DNA of 64,000 bases, from the NCBI RefSeq assembly GCF_001507645.1, contig NZ_CP013909.1:1178001-1242000 (forward strand), written 5' to 3'. Below, in pieces: positions 24,580-33,299 of the stretch (positions are counted from its first letter, which is position 1; every line of letters starts with the position of its first letter). Source of the DNA: Hymenobacter sedentarius (GTDB taxonomy: Bacteria; Bacteroidota; Bacteroidia; Cytophagales; Hymenobacteraceae). The notes under the pieces were generated by a model. That model searched no databases, had not been told where the DNA came from, and saw only the letters and a program-made list of their open reading frames with translations. The position numbers and the translations under genes are program-made.

Positions 24580-25392
24580 CTACTCGTTCTCCAATACCCG
24601 GGCGGCTACTACCTTCTGCGCCGAGGCGCGGTAAGGGCTAAGGGAATCGGCGGCCACGGCGCGAAGCGTAGCCAGGGCCTGCGCCCGTTCCTGAGCTTGC
24701 CAGTAAGCCATGCCCAAGTGGTAGCGGGCGCGGCGCGCTAGCTCGCCGCGGCCTTCCTCGCTCACGCGCCGGAGGTAGAGCTGGGCGGCGTTGCCCTGGC
24801 CTCCGCGCAGGAGGATGAGCCCCCGCAAATACAGCAGTGTATCGGCCCCCACTTTGGCGGGTGATACGCGACCGAGCGAGTGCAGGGCCGCCGGGTAGTG
24901 GCCGGCCTGGTACTGGTCCAGGGCCTCGCTGAGCAGGGGGCGGGTGTGCAGCAGGCCCGTGGTGACGGTGGGGCCGGGGTCGGGCTGGTAGTAGGCTTCC
25001 CAGTTGCGCGCGGGCCGGGCGGGGTCGGGCCGGCTGAAGTACCAGGCGGCAATGCCCGCACTCAGCAGGAGCACCAGCCCTAGCGTGCCAAGCACGGCCC
25101 AGCGGCGCTGCCGGCGCTGCACCAGGCGGTGGGCGCGCTCCAGGGCATCGCCGCGCTGGTTCATGCGTTCGTCGAGGGCCTGCAGGCGCAGGCGCAGGGT
25201 GTCGTGGCCGGCGGCCCACCGCAGGTCGGCCGTTAGCTGCTCGTAGGCGGCGTGGGCGTCGGCCAGGGCCTCGTCCTGCTCCAGCCGCAGCTCAAAGGCT
25301 TCCTGCTCCTCGGGCAGCATTTGTCCGTCGGCGAAGCGTTCCAGCTCATCGAAATAAGGGCGCAGGTCGGGAGACGGAGTCGGTAGACTCAT
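24580..25392 (-). CDS. anti-sigma-like membrane protein with periplasmic TPR-like region
   Basis: A 270-residue protein starting at ATG 25392, whose ATG overlaps the sigma factor stop as ATGA. The N-terminal cytoplasmic part is Glu/Asp/Arg-rich (PYFDELERFADGQMLPEEQEAF, then LEQDEALADAHAAYEQL), a pattern shared with anti-sigma zinc-less regulators of Bacteroidota. A single membrane segment (WAVLGTLGLVLLLSAGIAAWYF, about residues 98-119) follows. The periplasmic part has TPR-like helices (ALDQYQAGHYPAALHSLGRV, ARYHLGMAYWQAQERAQALATL). It probably binds the upstream sigma factor and senses periplasmic state. No zinc-binding HxxxC motif is seen. Confidence 0.75.
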   Translation of the reverse strand: MSLPTPSPDLRPYFDELERFADGQMLPEEQEAFELRLEQDEALADAHAAYEQLTADLRWAAGHDTLRLRLQALDERMNQRGDALERAHRLVQRRQRRWAVLGTLGLVLLLSAGIAAWYFSRPDPARPARNWEAYYQPDPGPTVTTGLLHTRPLLSEALDQYQAGHYPAALHSLGRVSPAKVGADTLLYLRGLILLRGGQGNAAQLYLRRVSEEGRGELARRARYHLGMAYWQAQERAQALATLRAVAADSLSPYRASAQKVVAARVLENE

Positions 25393-25877
25393 TTCAACAG
25401 CTCGTAAAGTTTGCGCAGGCATGCGCTTTTCTGGATGCGGGCCACGGTAGCATTCGCGTAGCCCATTTTGCCCCCCATCATTTCGAAATGGTAGCCACGG
25501 AAGTAAAAGTAAGTCAGCACCTGCTGGCAATCCGGGCCGAGCTGGTTGAACTGGGCCAGCAGGCGCTGGCGGCGGCTGGCTTCGGCGGCCGGCAGGGGCT
25601 GGTGGGCGGGCACATGCGCCGCCAGGCGCAGCCGGGCCATGCCGTAGACGTGGGCCCGCAGGTCGGCAGGCATCAGCGTGAGGCGGCCGTCGGCTACTTG
25701 GTCGTAGAAGTCGAGCAGGGTGTCTTGCAGCAGCTCGTGGGCCTGCGGCGCGGCCAGCCGCAGCTGGCGCTGGGCCCAGCGGGCAAACAGGTGCCGGCTG
25801 CTTTGGTAAAAGTCAATCAGGAACTTCTGATTGCCGACGCGCAGCTGGGTAAGGGTTTCGGCGAGAGGCGCAGACAT
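25389..25877 (-). CDS. RNA polymerase sigma factor, sigma-70 family (ECF-like)
   Basis: A 162-residue protein of ECF-like size. The N-terminal region (LRVGNQKFLIDFYQSSRHLFARWAQRQL, ELLQDTLLDFYDQV) resembles sigma region 2, with LLQDTLLDFY in place of the usual DVVQETFLKVW. The C-terminal region (RLLAQFNQLGPDCQQVLTYFYFRGYHFEMMGGKMGY, then ATVARIQKSACLRKLYELL) is the region 4 helix-turn-helix. Overlap with the anti-sigma-like gene by ATGA suggests coupled translation. The target regulon is unknown, and divergent glyA is 146 bases away. Confidence 0.85.
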   Translation of the reverse strand: MSAPLAETLTQLRVGNQKFLIDFYQSSRHLFARWAQRQLRLAAPQAHELLQDTLLDFYDQVADGRLTLMPADLRAHVYGMARLRLAAHVPAHQPLPAAEASRRQRLLAQFNQLGPDCQQVLTYFYFRGYHFEMMGGKMGYANATVARIQKSACLRKLYELLK

Positions 25878-25910
25878 GACTGAATAACTAAGGCACTGGC
25901 AAGTAACAAC

Positions 25911-25974
25911 GGAAATAGCAGATGAGGTTATTTTCGGGCCGGGCGGGAGCCTTCACCGGCAATCTGCTATTTCC
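25911..25974. promoter_or_regulatory. 13-base dyad between the sigma operon and glyA
   Basis: GGAAATAGCAGAT (25911-25923) and ATCTGCTATTTCC (25962-25974) are perfect reverse complements 38 bases apart, in the divergent intergenic region. They could be paired sites for a regulator or a long stem. The function is unproven. Confidence 0.4.
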
Positions 25975-26010
25975 CCAATCCACCAAATAGCCGCATCCCC
26001 CGGCGCGTCT

Positions 26011-26018
26011 TACCTTTG
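26011..26018 (+). promoter_or_regulatory. -7 box (TACCTTTG) of glyA
   Basis: An exact TAnnTTTG match that ends five bases before ATG 26024. This places the transcription start near the start codon and suggests a leaderless or very short leader mRNA. Confidence 0.5.
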
Positions 26019-26023
26019 GCGTT

Positions 26024-27316
26024 ATGCAAACAGCCGCCCCCGCCCGCCTTCTCGACACCGCCGTTTTCGACCTCATCGCGCAGGAGAAAACCCGCCAAAC
26101 CCACGGCCTCGAGCTCATTGCCTCCGAGAACTACGTTTCGGAACAGGTAATGGCCGCCCAAGGCTCCGTGCTCACCAACAAGTACGCCGAGGGCCTGCCC
26201 GGCAAGCGCTACTACGGGGGCTGCGAAATCGTGGACCAGGTGGAGCAGTTGGCCATCGACCGCGTGAAAGAGCTGTTTGGCGTCGCCTGGGCCAACGTGC
26301 AGCCCCACTCCGGGGCGCAGGCCAACGCGGCCGTGATGCTGGCCTGCCTGCAGCCCGGCGACAAAATCCTGGGCTTCGACCTGAGCCACGGCGGCCACCT
26401 TACCCACGGCTCGCCCGTAAATTTCTCGGGCAAGCTCTACCAGCCCAGTTTCTACGGCGTAGAGAAAGAAACCGGCCTCATCGACTGGTCGAAAATCAAG
26501 GACATTGCCCGCCGCGAGCGGCCCAAGATGATAATCTGCGGGGCCTCGGCCTACTCCCGCGACTGGAACTACGCCGCCCTGCGCGAAGCTGCCGACGAAG
26601 TAGGCGCGCTGCTGCTGGCCGACATTTCGCACCCCTCGGCTCTGATTGCCAAGGGCCTGCTCAACTCGCCGTTTGAGCACTGCCACATCGTGACCACCAC
26701 CACCCACAAAACCCTGCGCGGCCCCCGCGGCGGCCTCATCATGTTGGGCAAAGACTTCGAGAATCCCTTCGGCATGAAAACGCCCAAAGGCGAAATCCGC
26801 CAAATGTCGGCCGTGCTCGACGGGGCTGTGTTCCCCGGCACCCAGGGTGGGCCGCTCGAGCACGTCATCGCCGCCAAAGCGGTGGCGTTTGGCGAGGCAC
26901 TGAACGACGATTTCAAGACCTACACCCAGCAGGTGGCCCGCAATGCCCAGGTGCTGGCGTCCAGCTTCATGGGCATGGGCTACGACATTATCTCGGGCGG
27001 TACCGACAACCACCTCATGCTGATTGACCTGCGCTCGAAAGGCATCAGCGGCAAGCTGGCCGAAAACACGCTGGTGCGCGCCGATATCACCATCAACAAA
27101 AACATGGTGCCCTTCGACGACAAGTCGCCGTTTGTGACCAGCGGCATCCGCATCGGCTCGGCCGCCGTAACTACCCGGGGCCTGGGCGAAACCGACATGG
27201 TCCGCATTGTGGAGCTGATTGACGAAACCCTGACCCACCACGACAACGACACCCGCATCGGGCAGGTGCGGCAGCGGGTGAATACCTGGCTGCAGGACTA
27301 CCCGCTTTTTGCCTAA
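26024..27316 (+). CDS. glyA: serine hydroxymethyltransferase
   Basis: A 430-residue pyridoxal phosphate enzyme converting serine and tetrahydrofolate to glycine and methylene-tetrahydrofolate. [21 protein letters not shown] at about residues 26-46 is the family N-terminal signature. [21 protein letters not shown] follows, [14 protein letters not shown] and GAYSRDW-type segments come next, and the PLP lysine is in [14 protein letters not shown] (about residue 229). Length is normal. A heptamer-octamer hairpin begins at its stop codon and fills the gap to tatC. Confidence 0.97.
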   Translation: MQTAAPARLLDTAVFDLIAQEKTRQTHGLELIASENYVSEQVMAAQGSVLTNKYAEGLPGKRYYGGCEIVDQVEQLAIDRVKELFGVAWANVQPHSGAQANAAVMLACLQPGDKILGFDLSHGGHLTHGSPVNFSGKLYQPSFYGVEKETGLIDWSKIKDIARRERPKMIICGASAYSRDWNYAALREAADEVGALLLADISHPSALIAKGLLNSPFEHCHIVTTTTHKTLRGPRGGLIMLGKDFENPFGMKTPKGEIRQMSAVLDGAVFPGTQGGPLEHVIAAKAVAFGEALNDDFKTYTQQVARNAQVLASSFMGMGYDIISGGTDNHLMLIDLRSKGISGKLAENTLVRADITINKNMVPFDDKSPFVTSGIRIGSAAVTTRGLGETDMVRIVELIDETLTHHDNDTRIGQVRQRVNTWLQDYPLFA

Positions 27317-27458
27317 GGTGAAATGGTGAGATGGTGAACTGGTGAGTGCACTAGTTCTAGGCCCTGTCGCTGCCAAGCCGTTTGCTAAGGCCGGGGTTGG
27401 CGCGCTTACCGGTCCACCATCTCGCTGCTCACCAGTTCACCATCTCACCATCTCACTT
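27316..27458. repeat. octamer-based inverted repeat (GGTGAGAT type)
   Basis: The left arm 27316-27346 consists of 8-base units (GTGAAATG, GTGAGATG, GTGAACTG, GTGAG). The right arm 27428-27458 is its reverse complement over 31 bases with two mismatches, and the centre is 81 bases. The left arm starts on the last base of the glyA stop and the right arm ends one base before the GTG of tatC, so the repeat is the entire intergenic region. Confidence 0.85.
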
Positions 27459-27459
27459 A

Positions 27460-28314
27460 GTGCAACCTCAACCGCAACAACAAAAACCGCTGGGCGAACA
27501 GCACGAAATGTCCTTCATCGACCACCTGGAGGCGTTGCGTTGGCACATCATCCGGGCGGCTATTTCGGTAGTAGTGTTTGCTACCGGTGCCTTTTTCGCC
27601 AAAGACTTCCTGTTCCACGACCTGATTCTGGGCCCTTCGCGGCCCGATTTCTGGACGTACCGCATGTTCTGCAAGTTTGGTCAGTGGGTGCACGCCCCGG
27701 ATTTGTGCATCGATAAAATCGGGTTTGTGATTCAGAACCGCGAGATGAGCGGGCAGCTCACCATGCACATCAGCACCTCGTTTATGGTGGGCATTGTGCT
27801 GGCGTTTCCGTACCTGTTCTGGGAAATCTGGCGCTTTGTGAAGCCCGGCCTGTACCCGCACGAGCGGCAGAACTCGCGCGGGGCGGTGTTCTTCGTGTCG
27901 GTGCTGTTTATGCTGGGCCTGCTGTTCGGCTACTACATTGCCGCACCCCTGAGCATCAACTTCTTGGCGGGCTACGTAGTGGACCCCACCATTGAGAACC
28001 AGATTGATATGCAGAGCTACCTGAGCACGCTCACCACCATGAGCATCTCGTGTGCCTTCGTGTTTGAGCTGCCGATGATAGTGTTTTTCCTGGCTAAAGC
28101 CGGGCTGGTGTCGGCCGAGATTATGCAGGTGTACCGCAAGCACGCCATTGTGGTTATCCTCATTATCGCCGCCGTCATCACCCCGCCCGATATCTCCGCC
28201 CAGATTATCGTCACCATTCCCATCTTGCTGCTCTACGAGCTGAGCATTCACATTGCCCGCGTGGTGCGCCGCGGCGACACTGCCCGGCTCAACGCCAAGC
28301 TGAAACAAGAGTAG
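27460..28314 (+). CDS. tatC: Sec-independent protein translocase TatC
   Basis: TatC, the membrane receptor of the twin-arginine export system for folded proteins. The start is GTG 27460 (VQPQPQQQKPLGEQ), or ATG 28 bases into the conserved part at 27508 (MSFIDHLEALRWHIIRA); the former gives 284 residues. Conserved TatC points are MSFIDHLEALRW, the cytoplasmic loop FWEIWRFVKPGLYPHERQ with the Glu and Pro-Gly-Leu, and six hydrophobic segments ending ILIIAAVITPPD and IPILLLYELSI. Bacteroidota TatC often has the extra loop seen at about residues 65-90 (RMFCKFGQWVHAP). No tatA is in the window. rpiB follows 78 bases later. Confidence 0.93.
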   Translation: MQPQPQQQKPLGEQHEMSFIDHLEALRWHIIRAAISVVVFATGAFFAKDFLFHDLILGPSRPDFWTYRMFCKFGQWVHAPDLCIDKIGFVIQNREMSGQLTMHISTSFMVGIVLAFPYLFWEIWRFVKPGLYPHERQNSRGAVFFVSVLFMLGLLFGYYIAAPLSINFLAGYVVDPTIENQIDMQSYLSTLTTMSISCAFVFELPMIVFFLAKAGLVSAEIMQVYRKHAIVVILIIAAVITPPDISAQIIVTIPILLLYELSIHIARVVRRGDTARLNAKLKQE

Positions 28315-28392
28315 CCGCGCGGGGCGGCCGGCCCAGGCCGCCGCTCACCCTCCCTTGTTTCCTTGCCTCGTCACTTTACTGCCCTTACAACC

Positions 28393-28821
28393 ATGAAAAT
28401 CGCACTCGGGTCCGACCACGCCGGCTTTGCCCAAAAGGAAATGCTCCGCACCTGGCTAAGCGGCCAGGGCTACGAAATTCAGGATTTCGGCACCCACTCC
28501 GCCGATTCGATGGACTACCCCGACGTGGCCCATCCGCTGTCGGAGGCTGTGGCAGACGGCGAATACCCCCAAGGGATTCTGCTCTGCGGCTCGGCCAATG
28601 GCGTCGCCATCACGGCCAATAAGCACGCCGGCGTGCGCGCCGCCATTGCCTGGCTGCCCGAGCTCGCCTCCCTGGCGCGGCAGCACAACAACGCCAACGT
28701 GCTGTGCGTCCCGGCCCGCTACGTAAGCGACGAGCAAGCTCAGGAAATTGTATCGGCCTTTCTCAAAACCGATTTTGAAGGCGGACGGCACCAGCAACGC
28801 GTGGCGAAAATAAACAGCTGA
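28393..28821 (+). CDS. rpiB: ribose-5-phosphate isomerase B
   Basis: A 142-residue RpiB interconverting ribose 5-phosphate and ribulose 5-phosphate in the pentose phosphate pathway. ATG 28393 starts MKIALGSDHAGFAQKEML. DFGTHSADSMDYPDVAHPLSEAV (substrate loop), ILLCGSANGVAITANK (catalytic Cys) and ARQHNNANVLCVPARYVS complete the signature. The upstream in-frame Met at 28363 lies in non-conserved sequence and is rejected. It is 78 bases downstream of tatC, possibly cotranscribed. Confidence 0.95.
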   Translation: MKIALGSDHAGFAQKEMLRTWLSGQGYEIQDFGTHSADSMDYPDVAHPLSEAVADGEYPQGILLCGSANGVAITANKHAGVRAAIAWLPELASLARQHNNANVLCVPARYVSDEQAQEIVSAFLKTDFEGGRHQQRVAKINS

Positions 28822-28921
28822 GCGCTGCTTGCGCCGATTTGGCAAAAAGGCTTCTGGTTTTAGCCCTTGGGACGGTTTATTTGGAATAGAATTTAAGCAT
28901 GAATGTTAGTTGCCTTGTGCT

Positions 28922-28929
28922 TATCTTTG
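28922..28929 (+). promoter_or_regulatory. -7 box (TATCTTTG) of the histidine kinase gene
   Basis: An exact TAnnTTTG match. A start codon at 28903 would lie upstream of this box, whereas ATG 28939 or 28948 would lie just after the expected transcription start. The box therefore supports the later start. No good -33 box is seen. Confidence 0.45.
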
Positions 28930-28947
28930 GCTAGCACTATGCAGCTA

Positions 28948-30951
28948 ATGAGTAAGAGGCCCAGCTTTTTGAGGATATGGCAGACGGCCTTGGGGCTGTT
29001 GCTGTTATTGTCTCCGGGCTGGGCGGTGGCGGCACAGCCCGTGCCGGATGGTACCGAAGCCATTCGCCGGCAGCTGGCCGCCCACCCGGCCGATACCACC
29101 CGGCTGCGCCTGCTGAACCGCCTGTGCTACCTGTTGCACAACGAGCAGCCCGCCCGCGCGCTGCCGTTTGGCGAAGCGGCCGTGGCCTTGGCGCGCACCC
29201 TGCCAGCCGAAGGGCAAGGGCCAGGGCTGATGCACAGCCTGCTGTGCCTGGCCAGCTGCTACGCCAACCTCTCCAATGGTCCGGAAGCCCTGACCTTGCT
29301 CTCCGAGGCCCAAACCATTGCCCGTCGGCTGAACGATGTGGATGCCCTGGCCCGCACGTACACGGCGCAGGGCAGCATTTACCACGACCGGCGCGACTCC
29401 ACTTCGGCCTGGCGGCACTACCAGCAGGCGCTGCAGCTTGTTTCGCGGCGCGACGTGACGCCGCGCACCCGCATGAAGCTGTTGGGCCACGTGGGCAACC
29501 TGTTCTTCCTGCGCGAGCAGTACCCGCAGGCCATGCATTTCGATTCGCTGGCCCTGGCCCTGGCCCGGCGCGAAGGCGATTCCACCGCGCAGTCGAACTA
29601 CCTTTCCAGCCTGGCCAATTACCAGATGCAGGTGGGCAACCTGGGACGGGTGAAGCGGTTGCTCACGCAGGCGCTGGCCATCAGCCGGCGGCAACACGCC
29701 GTGCGCAACCAGGCCAACCAACTGGTGATGTTTGCCTTGTATTACGTGCAGAACCAGGAGCCGGAGCGCGCCGATGCGGCCTTGCGCGAAGCCCTGAAGC
29801 TGGCCCGGCAATGCGGCTACCTGGAACGGGTGCTCGATGCCTACAGCGTGTTGTCGGCCGAGGCGGCGGAGCAGAAAAACTACCAGCAAGCCTACGAGTG
29901 GAACCAGCGCTACGTGCAGCTGAACGACACCATCAACAACCGCCAGACCATTCAGACCCTGGCGGCCGCCCAGGTCAACTACGAAGCCCAGGAACGGGCC
30001 CGGCGCCTGCAGTTGCTTACCCAGCAGCACCACGAGCAAGTGTGGCACAGCCGCATTCTGGGGGCCGTGGTGGTGCTGCTGGCCCTGGGCCTGCTGGTTA
30101 CGGTGTACCTCTACCGCAAGCTACGCCGCAACCGCTCGGCCTTGGCGGCTAAAAACCGGGACCTGAAAAAAACGTCGCTGGAGCTGCACAGCGTGGCCGC
30201 TTCCAAAGACAAGCTCTACGCCATTGTGGCCCACGACCTGCGCGGCCCCGTCACGGCCTTTGCGGGCGTCACCAGCCTCATTGATTCCTACATCGCCCAA
30301 AACGACCAGGCCGGGCTGGCGCGCCTGCCGGCGCTGGTGCGCCAGGCGGCCGACAGCCTCAACCACCTGCTCGACAACGTGCTGAACTGGGCCGTGAGCC
30401 AAACCGGCGAGCTGGATTGCCGCCCCATGCCCTTGCCCGTATCCGAGCTGTTTGCCGAGTGCCAGGCGCTGTACCAAACCACGGCTTCGGCCAGCTGGCA
30501 GCACATCACCATGTCGGCCCCGGCCGGCCTGCGCCTGATGGCCGACCGCAACATGACCCGCACCATTCTGCGCAACCTAGTGGGCAACGCCCTGAAGTTT
30601 ATGCCCGCCGGTGGCCACGTGCACCTGGAAGCCGCGCCCGACCCCGACGACCCCCAAATGGTGCTGTTGAGCTGCACCGATACCGGCCCGGGCATGAGCG
30701 CGGCCACCGTGGCGGCGCTCATGAGCGGCCCGGCGCTGCCCGAGCCCACGGCCACGCCCCACGCCACCGGCCTGGGCCTGGGGCTGGCCCTGTCCCGGGC
30801 CTTTGTGCACAGGCACGGCGGCACGCTGGTCATTCAGAGCCGGCCCGGCGCGGGCACCAACGTCACGGTGAGCCTGCCCGCGGCCAAAAGCAAAGCAGAT
30901 AAAGTGGAAGAAGCCCCGGTGCTAAAGCCCAAAAAAAGCCCTTCCTTTTAG
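28948..30951 (+). CDS. sensor histidine kinase with periplasmic TPR repeats
   Basis: A 667-residue two-component sensor, starting at ATG 28948 (MSKRPSFLRIWQTALG) with a signal sequence. The periplasmic half has TPR-like units (for example ALTLLSEAQTIARRLNDVDAL and SIYHDRRDSTSAWRHYQQAL). A membrane segment (ILGAVVVLLALGLLVTVYLYR, about residues 369-389) leads into the kinase. The H-box is AIVAHDLRGPV (phospho-acceptor His), the N-box NLVGNALKF, the G1 box DTGPGMS and the G2 box GLGLGLALSR. The last codons and stop lie in the terminator hairpin. No response regulator is next to it, so it is an orphan here. Confidence 0.9.
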   Translation: MSKRPSFLRIWQTALGLLLLLSPGWAVAAQPVPDGTEAIRRQLAAHPADTTRLRLLNRLCYLLHNEQPARALPFGEAAVALARTLPAEGQGPGLMHSLLCLASCYANLSNGPEALTLLSEAQTIARRLNDVDALARTYTAQGSIYHDRRDSTSAWRHYQQALQLVSRRDVTPRTRMKLLGHVGNLFFLREQYPQAMHFDSLALALARREGDSTAQSNYLSSLANYQMQVGNLGRVKRLLTQALAISRRQHAVRNQANQLVMFALYYVQNQEPERADAALREALKLARQCGYLERVLDAYSVLSAEAAEQKNYQQAYEWNQRYVQLNDTINNRQTIQTLAAAQVNYEAQERARRLQLLTQQHHEQVWHSRILGAVVVLLALGLLVTVYLYRKLRRNRSALAAKNRDLKKTSLELHSVAASKDKLYAIVAHDLRGPVTAFAGVTSLIDSYIAQNDQAGLARLPALVRQAADSLNHLLDNVLNWAVSQTGELDCRPMPLPVSELFAECQALYQTTASASWQHITMSAPAGLRLMADRNMTRTILRNLVGNALKFMPAGGHVHLEAAPDPDDPQMVLLSCTDTGPGMSAATVAALMSGPALPEPTATPHATGLGLGLALSRAFVHRHGGTLVIQSRPGAGTNVTVSLPAAKSKADKVEEAPVLKPKKSPSF

Positions 30952-30966
30952 GGGAAGGGCTTTTTT
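30932..30966. terminator. bidirectional terminator overlapping the kinase stop
   Basis: AAAAAAGCCCTTCC (30932-30945) and GGAAGGGCTTTTTT (30953-30966) are perfect 14-base arms with a seven-base loop that contains the kinase stop TAG (30949-30951). It has an A-tract on one side and a T-tract on the other, and serves the convergent M13 peptidase gene as well. Confidence 0.9.
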
Positions 30967-30991
30967 AGTGGCCGGCTTAGGGGGCGGTTTT

Positions 30992-33040
30992 TTACCAGAT
31001 TACCACGCGGGTGGAGTCGGGGCGGTAGAGCTTCTGGCCGGGCTTGATGCCAAAGGCTTCGTAGAACGCGGGCACGTCGGCCATGGGGCCGTTCACGCGG
31101 TATTGGGCCGGCGAGTGCACGTCGGTGAGCAGCTGCGAGGCCAAGCTTTCGTCGCGCACGTGCATCTGCCAGCCTAGGGCGTAGCCCAGGAAGTAGCGCT
31201 GCACGGGCGTGAGGCCGTTGATTTTCTTGCCTTCCTTGTACTGCTTGGTTTTCTTGAAGGCGTCGAGGCCGATGACGATGCCGCCCAGGTCGGCAATGTT
31301 CTCGCCGGCCGTGGCCTTGCCGTTGATGTGCAGCGAGTCGAGCAGGGTGTAGCCGTTGAACTGCTTCACGATGCCGTCCACGCGCTGGTTGAAGCGCTTG
31401 CGGTCGTCCTTGCTCCACCACTCGTGCAGGTTGCCGTGGGCGTCGTACTGGCTGCCGTGGTCGTCGAAACCGTGGGTGAGCTCGTGGCCAATGGTGCTCG
31501 CCCCGGCGTAGCCGTACACCAGCGCGTCGTCGGCGTCGGCATCGAGCAGGCCGGGAATGGCGAAGGCGGCGGCAGGCAGCACAATTTCGTTGTTCGAGCC
31601 GCTGTAGTAGGCGTTGTAGGTCTGCGGGGTCATGTTCCACTCGGTGCGGTCCACGGGCTTGCCCAACTTGTTCTGCTGGTAGTTGAACTGCCAGCGGTTG
31701 GCGCGCATCACGTTTTCGGCCAGCGAACTGCGGTCAATTTTCAGGTTGGAGTAATCCTTCCACTTATTGGGGTAGCCCACTTTCGGCGTGATTTTGTGGA
31801 GCTTCTCCAAGGCCACCGTTTTGGTGGGGGCGCTCATCCAGTCCACTTTTTTGATGTGCTCGGCAAAGGAAGCCACCACATTTTTCACCAAGGTGTCGTA
31901 CCGGGCTTTGGCTTCGGGCTTGAAGTATTCTTTCACGAAAAGCTGGCCGAGGGCATCGCCCAAGGCATTTTCCTGCATGTCCAGCACCCGCTTCCAGCGC
32001 GGGCGAATGGCGGTAGCACCGCGCAGCACCGTATCATAGAAGTGGAAGTTCTCATCCACGAACTGGCGGCTAAGGGTGGGCGCAAACGTGCGGGCCACCT
32101 GCCAGGTCAGGTAGGCCTTCCAGTCGTCTACCGGCTTGGTCTTGAGCAGCTGGCCCACCGTCTGGTAAAACTCGGGCTGGCCCACAATCACCGTATCCAC
32201 GTTGGTAAATTCCATTTGGCCGAGCCAGGTTTTCCAGTCGATGCCGGGCGTTAGCTTGTTGAGCTGGGCGATGCTCATCTTGTGGTAGTTGGCGTAGGGG
32301 TCGCGCAGGGCTTCGAGCTTGCGCGAGGATTTGGCCAGGGTGGTTTCCAGCGCCATTACCTTGGCGGCGTTGGCCTGGGCCGTGGTCGAATCCTGGCCCA
32401 GCAGCTTGAAGGTGTTGGCCACGTGCTTCAGGTATTCGGCGCGGATGTTTTTGGTGCGCGAGTCGGTGTTGAAGTAGTAGTCGCGGTTGGGCAGGCCCAG
32501 GCCCGACTGGCGCAGGTACAATACCATCTTGTCGCTGTTCTTGTCGTCCTGGCCCACGCGCGGGCCGATGAGTGCGCGCACGCCCAGCGGAATTTCGTGA
32601 GCAATGACGCCCGGCACCTCCGCCACGGTTTTCATGGCCGCAATGCGGTCGAGCTCGGGCTTGATGGGCGTGGCGCCCAGCTTGTCGGCCTTCGCCGAAT
32701 CCAGCCCAACGGCCCAGAAATCGCCGATTTTCTGTTGGTTGCTACCCGCGGCGGCGTTGGCACCAGCAGCCTCAATGCTGGTCTGGCGCAGGCGGGCATA
32801 CACCTCGTCCTGGACTTTCTTGCCGATGCCCATGTTGCTTTCCGAAGCCGGAATGGGGTTGTTTTTCAGCCACGTGCCGTTGGCGTAAGTGAAGAAGTCG
32901 TCGCCGGGGGGCACGGTGGTATCCAGCGCGGCGTGCAGGATGTCGGGCTTGTCGCCGGAGCTGGCCGTTTTGAGGGAGTTGGACGGGCAGCCGGTGACAA
33001 ATGCCGCGAGCAGCGGCAAAAGGAGCAGGTGTTTTTTCAT
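30992..33040 (-). CDS. M13 family zinc metallopeptidase (neprilysin-like lipoprotein)
   Basis: A 682-residue M13 (neprilysin/PepO) endopeptidase. ATG 33040 begins MKKHLLLLPLLAAFVTGC, a lipoprotein signal with lipobox VTGC, so the mature enzyme is anchored in a membrane facing the periplasm or outside. Family landmarks are PGDDFFTYANGTWLK at the start of the mature part, NAYYSGSNNEIVLPAAA, the zinc motif HELTHGFDDHG (HExxH), and ENIADLGG with the third zinc ligand Glu. The catalytic His and Asp partners lie in the C-terminal domain, ending at RPDSTRVVIW. It cleaves peptides. The frame is open 28 codons further up but that part is not signal-like. Confidence 0.94.
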   Translation of the reverse strand: MKKHLLLLPLLAAFVTGCPSNSLKTASSGDKPDILHAALDTTVPPGDDFFTYANGTWLKNNPIPASESNMGIGKKVQDEVYARLRQTSIEAAGANAAAGSNQQKIGDFWAVGLDSAKADKLGATPIKPELDRIAAMKTVAEVPGVIAHEIPLGVRALIGPRVGQDDKNSDKMVLYLRQSGLGLPNRDYYFNTDSRTKNIRAEYLKHVANTFKLLGQDSTTAQANAAKVMALETTLAKSSRKLEALRDPYANYHKMSIAQLNKLTPGIDWKTWLGQMEFTNVDTVIVGQPEFYQTVGQLLKTKPVDDWKAYLTWQVARTFAPTLSRQFVDENFHFYDTVLRGATAIRPRWKRVLDMQENALGDALGQLFVKEYFKPEAKARYDTLVKNVVASFAEHIKKVDWMSAPTKTVALEKLHKITPKVGYPNKWKDYSNLKIDRSSLAENVMRANRWQFNYQQNKLGKPVDRTEWNMTPQTYNAYYSGSNNEIVLPAAAFAIPGLLDADADDALVYGYAGASTIGHELTHGFDDHGSQYDAHGNLHEWWSKDDRKRFNQRVDGIVKQFNGYTLLDSLHINGKATAGENIADLGGIVIGLDAFKKTKQYKEGKKINGLTPVQRYFLGYALGWQMHVRDESLASQLLTDVHSPAQYRVNGPMADVPAFYEAFGIKPGQKLYRPDSTRVVIW

Positions 33041-33202
33041 GCAGGAATGCAGCAGGTTGACTGGATAAAGAAGGGTGAAACAAAGAGGCGCGCCGCTTTC
33101 GCGCGCGCCGGTTTGCAACGACAATGTTAGGCTTAAACTGTTGCATTGTTGTTGCTTCGGGCCAGCGCTGCGCGCTGATTAGCGCAGGGGTTAACTAAGA
33201 AT

Positions 33203-33260
33203 GTTGAGCTAAAAAAGAACGTCCTGCCGCGTGCGGCAGGACGTTCTTTTTTAGCTCAAC
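33203..33260. repeat. GTTGAGCTAAAA perfect inverted repeat (28-base arms, 2-base loop)
   Basis: Arms 33203-33230 and 33233-33260 are exact reverse complements starting GTTGAGCTAAAAAAGAACG. With A6 and T6 tracts on the stem it could end transcription from either side, here of the GapN-like gene. A degenerate relative with the same GCTCAAC end is at 58221-58282. Confidence 0.9.
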
Positions 33261-33299
33261 AGGCCTGCCTGATTGGAAGCATTGCGGTTCAGCCTGCTA

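Noticed and set aside
28903..28947. Earlier start (Met at 28903) for the histidine kinase
   Set aside because: It lies upstream of the best -7 box, and ATG 28948 begins a cleaner signal sequence.
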